A stretch of DNA of 64,000 bases, taken from positions 1,178,001 through 1,242,000 of the forward strand of contig NZ_VFMM01000002.1 of NCBI RefSeq assembly GCF_006715085.1, read 5' to 3'. Shown here piece by piece: positions 39,836 to 47,517 of this stretch (within the stretch, counting starts at the first letter, position 1; every line of letters begins with the position of its first letter). The translations under genes and the position numbers were made by a program. Source of the DNA: Kribbella jejuensis (GTDB lineage Bacteria > Actinomycetota > Actinomycetes > Propionibacteriales > Kribbellaceae). Below the pieces are notes generated by a model. That model worked only from the letters and a program-made list of their open reading frames with translations. It was not told the origin of the DNA and did not search any database.

Positions 39836-42172
39836 GTGGGTTCCAGTACCGGCGTACGGCGAATTCCGACGTACTGCCCGCTGTGTGTCTCGAAATGCGG
39901 CGCGATCGCGACCGTCGACGACGGTCGGTTCGTCTCGCTGGCGCCCGATCCGTCGCACCCGACGGGGCAGGCGCTGTGCATCAAGGGCAAGGCCGCGCCG
40001 GAGCTGGTGAACCATCCGGACCGGCTGCTGTACCCGCTGCGGCGAACCGCGCCGAAGGGCGCCGCGGATCCAGGCTGGCAGCGGATCGGCTGGGACGAGG
40101 CTCTCGACACCATCGCGGCCCGGCTGACCGGCGTTGCCCGCGACCACGGCCCGCAATCGGTGGTGTTCGCGACCGCGTCGCCGTCGACGTCGGCGATGTC
40201 GGACTCGATCGACTGGCTGAACCGGCTTCGGCAGGCTTTCGGCAGCCCCAACCTCGCGGTGTACATGGAGCTGTGCGCTTGGGGCCGAATCGGAGCGCCG
40301 GTGTTCACGTTCGGCGCCGCCGTGCCCGGTACCTACATGCCAGACCTGGCCAACGCGGGCTGCATCTTGTACTGGGGATACAACCCGTCTGTGGCCAGGC
40401 TCGCCCATGCCACCGCGACCACCGCCGCACTGCGCCGCGGCGCCAAGCTGGTCGTGGTCGATCCCCGCCGGGCCGGCCTTGCGAGCAAGGCGGACCACTG
40501 GCTGCGGGTGCTTCCCGGGACGGACGCGGCGCTGGCGCTCGCGATGATCCACGTCATGCTCGAGCGCGGCTGGTACGACGACGACTTCGTACGCCGCTGG
40601 ACCAACGCCCCGCTCCTCGTCCGCACCGACACCGGCCAGCTGCTCCGTGCCGCCGAGGACCCGAACCTGTACATCGCCTGGGACGAAGGCCTTGGCCGAC
40701 CAGTCACCTACGAGCCGTCCACCGGCCGGTACGACGCGGACGCGTCGCACCTGGCACTGACCGGCTCGTACGAGTTGCCCACGCCGAACGGGCCTGTTCC
40801 ATGCCGTCCTGTCTTCGCACTGCTGGCTGAGGAGTGCGCACGGACAACACCCCAGGTCGCCGAGCAACTGACAAGCGTGCCCGCGGCATCGATCGAGGCG
40901 GCCGCACGAACCCTGTGGGAGTCGCGGCCCGTCGCGTTCTACACCTGGAGCGGTCTGGAGCAGCACAGCAATGTCACCCAGACCGTCCGTGCGATACACA
41001 TCCTCTACGCGCTCACCGGCTGCCTGGACGTACGGGGCGGCAACGTCGCGTTCACACCGGTACCAGCCAATCAGCCGGCGCCGATGGCAGCTCTAGGTTC
41101 TGCACGCGCTCTCGGGTTCACCGAGCGTCCACTCGGACCTGCAGGGTTCGGCTACGTCACCGGCTCGGACCTGTACGCCGCGGCGTTGGACGGCCAGGTG
41201 CGAGCACTCGTGACGTTCGGTGCGAATCTCGTGATGGCTCACGGCGACAGCGCCCGCGGCCGGGCGGCGCTGTCCGCGATCGACTTCGTCGTACACGCTG
41301 ACCTCTTCCTCAACCCGACCGCCGACCTCGCCGACATCGTGCTGCCGGTCGCCAGCGGGTTCGAGAGCGAGGCGCTGCGGATCGGATTCGAAACCGATCA
41401 GGCGGCACAATCGCTCGTCCAGCTGCGTACTCCGGTCGCGCCTGCCCGCGGAGAGGCGCGGTCGGATCTGCAGATCATGTTCGCGCTGGCCGCTCGTCTC
41501 GGGCTCGGTGAGCAGTTCTTCGACGGCGACGTCGAGGAGGCGTTCCGGTACCAACTCGAGCCGAGCGGGATCAAGTTGGAGCAGTTGCGCGAGGACCCGG
41601 CCGGAGTCCGCGTTCCGCTCAGCACCCGGTACCGCAAGTACCGCTCCGGCGGCTTCCGGACGCCGACCGGCAAGGTCGAGCTGTACTCCGAGACGCTTCT
41701 CGCCGCGGGGCACCCGCCGCTGCCGGCCTACCTCGCGCCGAGCGCCGGCGCCGGGGCGTTCCCGCTCACCCTGACCTCCGCGAAGTCGCTGTGGTTCTGC
41801 GAGTCGCAGCACCGCGGCATCCCGGGCCTGCGTCGATCCGCGCCCGACCCGCAGGTCGAGATCCACCCCGACACCGCCGGCCGCCGAGGGATCGCCGCCG
41901 GCGACTGGGTCAGGATCTCGACACCGTCCGGCAGCGTCCGCGCCCGCGCCAAGTTCAACGCGAACCTGGACCCGTCGGTCGTCTGCGGCCAGCACGGCTG
42001 GTGGCAGCCCTGCCCCGACCTCGACCTCCCCGGCTACCCGGCTGCCGGACCCGACAGCGCCAACCTCAACCTGATCCTCCCGCAGCAACCCGCCGACCCA
42101 ATAAGCGGCAGCTCCCCACTCCGCGCATCCCCGTGCGAGATAACACCACTGAGTTCGGCTGTTACTCACTAG
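39836..42172 (+). CDS. molybdopterin-dependent oxidoreductase (DMSO reductase family)
   Basis: A 778-residue enzyme. The N-terminal [4Fe-4S] motif is CPLCVSKC (Cys14, 17, 21) with a fourth Cys in ALCIKGKA. Molybdopterin-binding regions are WQRIGWDEALDTIAARL, YWGYNPSVARLAHATAT, LVVVDPRRAGLASKADHWL and the C-terminal dinucleotide domain (GAFPLTLTSAKSLWF to LNLILPQQ). Cys in MELCAWGRIGAP may ligate molybdenum. No signal peptide, so cytoplasmic. No partner subunit or maturation gene is adjacent. GTG 39836 follows GGGGGAGG; an upstream frame of 600 residues is antisense noise. Confidence 0.82.
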   Translation: MGSSTGVRRIPTYCPLCVSKCGAIATVDDGRFVSLAPDPSHPTGQALCIKGKAAPELVNHPDRLLYPLRRTAPKGAADPGWQRIGWDEALDTIAARLTGVARDHGPQSVVFATASPSTSAMSDSIDWLNRLRQAFGSPNLAVYMELCAWGRIGAPVFTFGAAVPGTYMPDLANAGCILYWGYNPSVARLAHATATTAALRRGAKLVVVDPRRAGLASKADHWLRVLPGTDAALALAMIHVMLERGWYDDDFVRRWTNAPLLVRTDTGQLLRAAEDPNLYIAWDEGLGRPVTYEPSTGRYDADASHLALTGSYELPTPNGPVPCRPVFALLAEECARTTPQVAEQLTSVPAASIEAAARTLWESRPVAFYTWSGLEQHSNVTQTVRAIHILYALTGCLDVRGGNVAFTPVPANQPAPMAALGSARALGFTERPLGPAGFGYVTGSDLYAAALDGQVRALVTFGANLVMAHGDSARGRAALSAIDFVVHADLFLNPTADLADIVLPVASGFESEALRIGFETDQAAQSLVQLRTPVAPARGEARSDLQIMFALAARLGLGEQFFDGDVEEAFRYQLEPSGIKLEQLREDPAGVRVPLSTRYRKYRSGGFRTPTGKVELYSETLLAAGHPPLPAYLAPSAGAGAFPLTLTSAKSLWFCESQHRGIPGLRRSAPDPQVEIHPDTAGRRGIAAGDWVRISTPSGSVRARAKFNANLDPSVVCGQHGWWQPCPDLDLPGYPAAGPDSANLNLILPQQPADPISGSSPLRASPCEITPLSSAVTH

Positions 42173-42233
42173 GGCAAGAATCACTGCGTGATGTCCACGA
42201 CCCCGCGCCGGCCGGCTGAGGACTGGAGATTCG

Positions 42234-43472
42234 ATGAACCTCGACGATCTGGGTTGGCGGATTCTCGACGGGGGTGCCTGTGCGTGGTTCGATGTGCCTC
42301 CGCATTCGGCCGGCGCAGCGCTGGCGCTGGTCGATCGGATCGCCGGGTTGACGGACGAGCACGGCCTCCCGGACGTGAACTGGCGCACCGATGGGATGCG
42401 GGTCCGGGTGCCCGGTTCCGTGATTCGTACTCCCTACGAGCAGGCGGTGCAGATCGCGGCGGCCGCCAAGGACCTGGGGCTGACTCCGGATCCGGCAGCA
42501 CTGCAGACTGTGGGGCTTGCGATCGATGCCGTCGACCCGGTCGCTGCCAGCACGTTCTGGCAGGCCGTGCTCGACTACGAACCGGTCTGGCCGAACGACC
42601 TCACCGATCCGCTGCACCGGGATCCGGCGATCTCGTTCGAGCATCTCGACGAGCCGCGTCCACTGCGCAACCGGATCCACGTCGACGTCAGCCGCGAACC
42701 CAACGCCGTCGAGGCGGTCAAGGCTGCCCTCGGCCGCGATGCCTACGGCCCCTACGGGCTCACCATGGCCGACGGCGAGGGCAACGAGCTCGACCTGGTC
42801 CCGGGCGATGAACTCTCACCGGAGCCGGCGACGGCCGACTGGCGCATCCAGTTCGGCGCGATGACGTTCTATCCGACCACGTCGCCGGAACAGGCGAGTC
42901 GCCTCACCGCCGTCGTTGCCGGCCTCTCCCAGAACGCGGGCGTACCGCTCCTGGTGGATCTGCGAGCGGACGGTGTCACAATCGACAGCGGTAAGGACCA
43001 GTGGGAAACCGATCGGGGTGGCGCCGATCCCCGGTTCGTCGCTCTGGCCGCCCGGATCCAGACCGCGGCCCGCGAGCTCGATCTCACGCCGGACCCGTCC
43101 CGGCTGCGCTTCGTACAGCTCGGTTTCGACGCAGTCGATGTCCCTGCGGTACGGGCGTTCTGGACGACACTGCTCGGTTACCGGCACGACCCGCGCCCGT
43201 TCGTGACCGATATCTACGACCCGCGACGGATCAACCCGGTCCTGTTCTTCCAGCAGATGGACGCGTCCGACGTGGAACGCAGGCAGCAGCCGAACCGCAT
43301 CCGCCTCGTGCTCGGCGTACCCTCCGACCAGATCCAGTCACGTATCGACGCGGCACTCTCGGCCGGGGGACAGATCCTTGGTGAGCAGCGGCTGGAGCAC
43401 TACACCCTGGCCGACCCGGAAGGCAACGAGGTCGACCTGATCCTCCCGCCTTGGCAGCCCCAACAAGCGTGA
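42234..43472 (+). CDS. duplicated PCD-like/VOC (glyoxalase fold) protein
   Basis: A 412-residue protein built as two copies of one unit. Each unit has a domain resembling pterin carbinolamine dehydratase (residues about 1-95 and 205-295), then a VOC domain (about 95-200 and 295-410). Matching pairs are TVGLAIDAVDPVAASTFWQA / FVQLGFDAVDVPAVRAFWTT, NRIHVDVSR / NRIRLVLGV and LTMADGEGNELDLVPG / YTLADPEGNEVDLILP. VOC folds bind metal for isomerases, dioxygenases or resistance proteins; the metal ligands here are not certain. Function unknown. Confidence 0.75.
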   Translation: MNLDDLGWRILDGGACAWFDVPPHSAGAALALVDRIAGLTDEHGLPDVNWRTDGMRVRVPGSVIRTPYEQAVQIAAAAKDLGLTPDPAALQTVGLAIDAVDPVAASTFWQAVLDYEPVWPNDLTDPLHRDPAISFEHLDEPRPLRNRIHVDVSREPNAVEAVKAALGRDAYGPYGLTMADGEGNELDLVPGDELSPEPATADWRIQFGAMTFYPTTSPEQASRLTAVVAGLSQNAGVPLLVDLRADGVTIDSGKDQWETDRGGADPRFVALAARIQTAARELDLTPDPSRLRFVQLGFDAVDVPAVRAFWTTLLGYRHDPRPFVTDIYDPRRINPVLFFQQMDASDVERRQQPNRIRLVLGVPSDQIQSRIDAALSAGGQILGEQRLEHYTLADPEGNEVDLILPPWQPQQA

Positions 43473-43554
43473 AGACCCGCCCTTTCACTGCAGGGCCCTT
43501 CACGATCGAGGCTGTAGTCGCTTCGGGACCTGCGAGGACGCACGTCACGAACGG

Positions 43555-43570
43555 GTGGCGCGCCCGGCAG
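43555..43570 (+). repeat. left copy of the 16-bp IS target-site duplication
   Basis: GTGGCGCGCCCGGCAG directly abuts the left IS end and is identical to 44928-44943, which abuts the right end. It is a copy of the tRNA-Arg 3' end. Confidence 0.85.
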
Positions 43571-44927
43571 TGTTGTGGTTCAGGACATAGGCGACAGATG
43601 TCTCAAGTCATAGGCGACATGTGTCTCGGGTGATCGGCGACAGGGCTGGTGGGCTGGATGCTCGGGCATGTCGAAGGCTCGGTTGGTCATCACGGCGTTG
43701 TTCGTGGAAGGACAGACGGCGTCTGAGGTCGCCGCCCGGTATGGCGTGCACCGGGCATGGGTCTACAAGCTGAAGGCCAGATATCTGGCCGAGGGCGAGG
43801 CGGCGTTCGAGTCACGGTCGCGGCGGCCGAAGACCTCGCCACGGGCGACGCCGGCCGCGACGGTCGAGCTGGTGCTCGCGTTGCGCAAGCAGCTGGCCGA
43901 GACCGGCCTGGACGCCGGCGCGGACACGATCGGCTGGCACCTGCAACACCACCACCAGACCACGTTGTCGCGGGCGACGATCCACCGGATCCTCACCCGG
44001 CACGGCGCCGTCGTCCCGGATCCGGGGAAGCGGCCGCGGTCGTCGTACCTGCGATTCTGTGCGGAGCTGCCGAACGAGTGCTGGCAGTCCGACTTCACCC
44101 ACTACCGACTCACCCGCCCCGACGGCTCACCCGGCATGGATGTCGAGATCATCACCTGGCTGGACGACCACTCCCGCTACGCCCTGCACGTCTCGGCCCA
44201 CGCCCGGATCACCGGCCCGATCGTGGTCACGTCGTTCCGCGAAACCGTTGCACAACACGGCATCCCGGCCTCCACCTTGACTGACAACGGCATGGTCTAC
44301 ACGACCCGGCTGTCGGGCGGGAAAGGCGGCCGCAACGGCCTCGAGACCGAACTCCGCAAGCTCAACATCGTGCAGAAGAACTCCCGGCCCAACCACCCGA
44401 CCACCTGCGGGAAAGTGGAGCGGTTCCAGCAGACCCTGAAGAAATGGCTCCGCGCCCAGCCCGTCCAGCCCGCCACGATCGCCGAGCTCCAGGCGCTGCT
44501 CGAGGTCTTCGTCGACGAGTACAACCACCGCCGCCCGCACCGCTCACTGCCCCACCGAGCCACCCCCGCGGCCGCCTACCACGCCCGCCCCAAAGCCGGC
44601 CCGACCACCGACCGGACCGGCGAGGTCCACCACCGCGTCCGCACCGACCGCATCGACGACACCGGCGTCGTCACGCTGCGCGTCAACGGCCGCCTGCACC
44701 ACATCGGGATCGGGCGAACCCACGCCCGAACCCACGTCCTGCTCCTCGTCCACGACCTCCAGATCAGGGTCGTCGACGCCGCCACCGGCGAACTCCTCCG
44801 CGAGCTCGTCCTCGACCCCACCAAGGACTACCAGCCCACCGGCAGACCACCCGGACCCGTCCCCAAACGAAACAGGTGAACCCACAAATCGTGGGTTCAC
44901 CTGTCGCCGATGTCTTGAGACATCACA
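43571..44927 (+). mobile_element. IS481-family insertion sequence, complete, 1357 bp
   Basis: Imperfect 27-bp terminal inverted repeats (43571-43597 and 44901-44927, 21 matches of 27, sharing GACAT and GGCGACAG) bound a single transposase gene. The element begins TGTTG and ends ATCACA, and is flanked by a perfect 16-bp direct repeat. Three copies of a TAGGCGACA/TCGGCGACA motif near 43588, 43611 and 43632 in the left end look like transposase-binding iterons. The intact transposase frame and perfect duplication point to a recent insertion. Confidence 0.9.
43668..44879 (+). CDS. IS481-family transposase
   Basis: A 403-residue DDE transposase. The N-terminal helix-turn-helix is VEGQTASEVAARYGVHRAWV with YKLKARYLAEGE. 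The integrase core has Asp in CWQSDFTHYRL, Asp in STLTDNGMVY and Glu in GKVERFQQTLKKWL, followed by YNHRRPHRSLPHRATPAAAY. The C-terminal 90 residues (VTLRVNGRLHHIGIGR) are the extension of the longer IS481 members. The frame is full length with no stop or shift, so it may be active. Confidence 0.93.
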   Translation: MSKARLVITALFVEGQTASEVAARYGVHRAWVYKLKARYLAEGEAAFESRSRRPKTSPRATPAATVELVLALRKQLAETGLDAGADTIGWHLQHHHQTTLSRATIHRILTRHGAVVPDPGKRPRSSYLRFCAELPNECWQSDFTHYRLTRPDGSPGMDVEIITWLDDHSRYALHVSAHARITGPIVVTSFRETVAQHGIPASTLTDNGMVYTTRLSGGKGGRNGLETELRKLNIVQKNSRPNHPTTCGKVERFQQTLKKWLRAQPVQPATIAELQALLEVFVDEYNHRRPHRSLPHRATPAAAYHARPKAGPTTDRTGEVHHRVRTDRIDDTGVVTLRVNGRLHHIGIGRTHARTHVLLLVHDLQIRVVDAATGELLRELVLDPTKDYQPTGRPPGPVPKRNR

Positions 44928-44931
44928 GTGG

Positions 44932-45005
<74 letters not shown>

Positions 45006-45152
45006 GTGGCAGGGAAGAGTCTCTCAGATACCTGGGTGCTCGCGCCTCCGGGTTCCCGAACATCGGGGTCCGGGCGGTGGCGAAGTACAAGGTTGTCGTT
45101 CCATCCCGGTAACGCTGAGTGGGTGGTTCTGCCGCTGGATCTGGACCCCAAC

Positions 45153-45158
45153 TAGGCT
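45153..45158 (+). promoter_or_regulatory. -10 box of a leaderless transcript
   Basis: TAGGCT ends 7 nt before ATG 45166 and no ribosome binding site is present, supporting that start for the PrsW gene. Confidence 0.45.
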
Positions 45159-45165
45159 GCGGTGC

Positions 45166-47388
45166 ATGAGTTACCACTCACCAGGCCCGTCCGGCACGCC
45201 GCAACCCGCGGCGGGGTCGGCGTACTCGCCCGGCGGCCCCTACCCGCACCCGAACGTGCACGGCAGCCATCCGGTGCCCGGGCAGCGGCGCAACCAGGGG
45301 GTGCTGATCGGCATCGTGATCGCGGTGGTGTTCGCGATCGCGGGTCTGGTGATCTTCGGCATCGTGGCCAAGTCGACCGGCGCCGGCGGCTTCACCTGGG
45401 GCCTGGTGTTCGCGTTCGTCCCGGTCATCCCGGTGATCGCGCTGTACCTCTGGCTGGACCGCTACGAGCCCGAGCCGACCCGGTACATCGTCTTCGCGCT
45501 CTGTTGGGGCGCGTTCATCGCGACTCTGGTCGCGATCTTCATCAACACCGAGGTGTCGCACCGACTGGCCGAGACCGGCGTCGGCGGCGACCGGTCCGCG
45601 GTCTTCGTCGCGCCGCCGGTGGAGGAGTTCGCCAAGGGCTCCGTGATCCTGCTGCTGGCGCTGCTGCGCCGCAAGGAGTTCGACGGCATCATCGACGGTC
45701 TGGTGTACGCCGGGATGGTCGGCGTCGGCTTCGCCTTCACCGAGAACATCCTGTACTACGGCCGCGTCTTCAACACGCTCTCCGAACAGTCCGGCAGCGA
45801 CGCGGGTCTGCGTGGTGCGTTCGCGCTGTTCATCATCCGCGGTGTGATCTCGCCGTTCGCGCATCCGTTGTTCACGTCGTTCACCGCGATCGGAATCGGA
45901 GTCGCGATCAGGCACCGAAGTACGGTCGTACGCTTCCTCGCTCCGGTCGTCGGGTACCTGGCCGCCGTACTCGCGCACGCCTCGTGGAACGCGTCCGCGA
46001 GCTGGGCGGGCGGCGGGGGCTTCATCCTCGCGTACCTGTGCCTGATGGTGCCGCTGTTCATCTGCCTGGTGGTCTTCGCGCTGGTGATGCGATCACGGGA
46101 GGGCCAGATGATCGCGTCCCGGTTGTACGACTATGTGCGGTTCGGGTGGTTGGTACCGCAGGACGTACCGCTGATAGCCACGCTCCGCGGCCGGAAGGCG
46201 CTGCGGCAGAACGCCAGACGGTACGGTCCGCAGGCGGAGGCGGCCGCGAAGGCGTTCCAGCACAACGCGACGGAACTGGCGTACCTCCGCGACAAGATCG
46301 TCCGCCAAACCATCGGCCCCGAGGCCCTCGAAACCGAAAAAGCCCTCCTCGACGAACTCCGCGACCGCCGCCCCAGCGTCCCCTTCCCCCCAATGCCCGC
46401 CTTCGCCCAAGCCGCCCCGCCCTACGCCCCCACCCCCCACCGCCCCATGGGCCCAGGCGCACCGATGGGCATGGGCGGCCCGGCCGCACCGATGGGCATG
46501 GGCGGCCCAGGCGCCCCGATGGGCCCGGGCGCCCCGATGGGCCCGAGCGGACCGATGGGGCCGGGCGGCCCGGCTGACCCGGGTGTACCAATGGGCCCGA
46601 GCGGGCCGATGGGTCCGGGCGGCCCGGGTGGTCCGGGCGTTCCGATGGGTCCAGGCGGTCCTGTGGCCGCAATGGGTCCGGGCGGACCTGTCGCTCCGAT
46701 GGGCCCAGGTGGTCCGGGTGCGCCGCTAGGCCCAGGTGGTCCCGGCGTTCCGATGGGTCCGGGTGGGCCTGGCGCTCCAATGGGCTCGGCCGAAGCCTGG
46801 GCGCCCATGGGGCCAGAGTCTTCGATAAGCGCCAGTGGTCCCGGGCCGGGTGTTGCGATGGGGTCTGGCGACCCTGGTCTCCCGCCGGCTCCGGGCTGGG
46901 CTGGACCCCCGATGGGGTCTGGTCGACCGGCCGACCCGCTGGGTCCGAGCGGACGCGGTGCGCCATTGGACTCCGGGCGACCGGCGCCGGGTGCCCCGAT
47001 GGAATCTGGAGGATCCGTGTTGGGTGCTCCTGGAGCCGAGGACCCGGTCGCAGACGGACAGTTATCCGCAGACTCAGCGTCCAGGGGATCGACGTCCGAT
47101 GGGTCGCGGCTCGACGGATCGGCCTCCGGTGGCTCGCTGTCCGACGGATCGGTGTCCGGTGGGTCGCTGTCGGCGGGCCCGGTGCCGGGTGGGCTTGTGC
47201 CGCCGGCGCCGCCCGGGCCGATGGGGTCCGACCGGGAGATTGCGGGTACTGGGGCCGAGGACGGGCAGGCGCCGTACGAGCGGGCGCACGACGCCGTACC
47301 GCCCGAACACTCCGGGTATCCGTCCGGGCAGTCCGGTCCCTCGGCCGGTCAGCCTGGTTACCCGCCGGGACCCCCTGGTCAGCAGTGA
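45166..47388 (+). CDS. PrsW-family intramembrane metalloprotease with collagen-like tail
   Basis: A 740-residue protein. A Pro/Gly-rich cytoplasmic start is followed by about eight helices (residues 44-310). Catalytic motifs of PrsW are present: PPVEEFAKG (Glu153/154), FAFTENILYYG (Glu near 193), SPFAHPLFTSF (His near 231) and LAHASWNAS (His near 270). PrsW cleaves membrane-bound anti-sigma factors. Residues about 420-560 are a run of GPM, GAP and GPGGP triplets like collagen, then Ser/Asp/Gly repeats (SDGSxSGGSLS) and a Pro/Gly end. The tail is far longer than the family norm. The leaderless promoter fixes the start. Confidence 0.8.
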   Translation: MSYHSPGPSGTPQPAAGSAYSPGGPYPHPNVHGSHPVPGQRRNQGVLIGIVIAVVFAIAGLVIFGIVAKSTGAGGFTWGLVFAFVPVIPVIALYLWLDRYEPEPTRYIVFALCWGAFIATLVAIFINTEVSHRLAETGVGGDRSAVFVAPPVEEFAKGSVILLLALLRRKEFDGIIDGLVYAGMVGVGFAFTENILYYGRVFNTLSEQSGSDAGLRGAFALFIIRGVISPFAHPLFTSFTAIGIGVAIRHRSTVVRFLAPVVGYLAAVLAHASWNASASWAGGGGFILAYLCLMVPLFICLVVFALVMRSREGQMIASRLYDYVRFGWLVPQDVPLIATLRGRKALRQNARRYGPQAEAAAKAFQHNATELAYLRDKIVRQTIGPEALETEKALLDELRDRRPSVPFPPMPAFAQAAPPYAPTPHRPMGPGAPMGMGGPAAPMGMGGPGAPMGPGAPMGPSGPMGPGGPADPGVPMGPSGPMGPGGPGGPGVPMGPGGPVAAMGPGGPVAPMGPGGPGAPLGPGGPGVPMGPGGPGAPMGSAEAWAPMGPESSISASGPGPGVAMGSGDPGLPPAPGWAGPPMGSGRPADPLGPSGRGAPLDSGRPAPGAPMESGGSVLGAPGAEDPVADGQLSADSASRGSTSDGSRLDGSASGGSLSDGSVSGGSLSAGPVPGGLVPPAPPGPMGSDREIAGTGAEDGQAPYERAHDAVPPEHSGYPSGQSGPSAGQPGYPPGPPGQQ

Positions 47389-47517
47389 CCGGCGGGAGGA
47401 TACGGTCCGTATCCACCACCGCAGTGACTGCCACCCGTCCACGCCGCCAAACGGGGATGACGATGACTTTGCTTCTGCGCTGTCCGACCGGGCACTCTGT
47501 GCTCGTGGGCGGACGCC

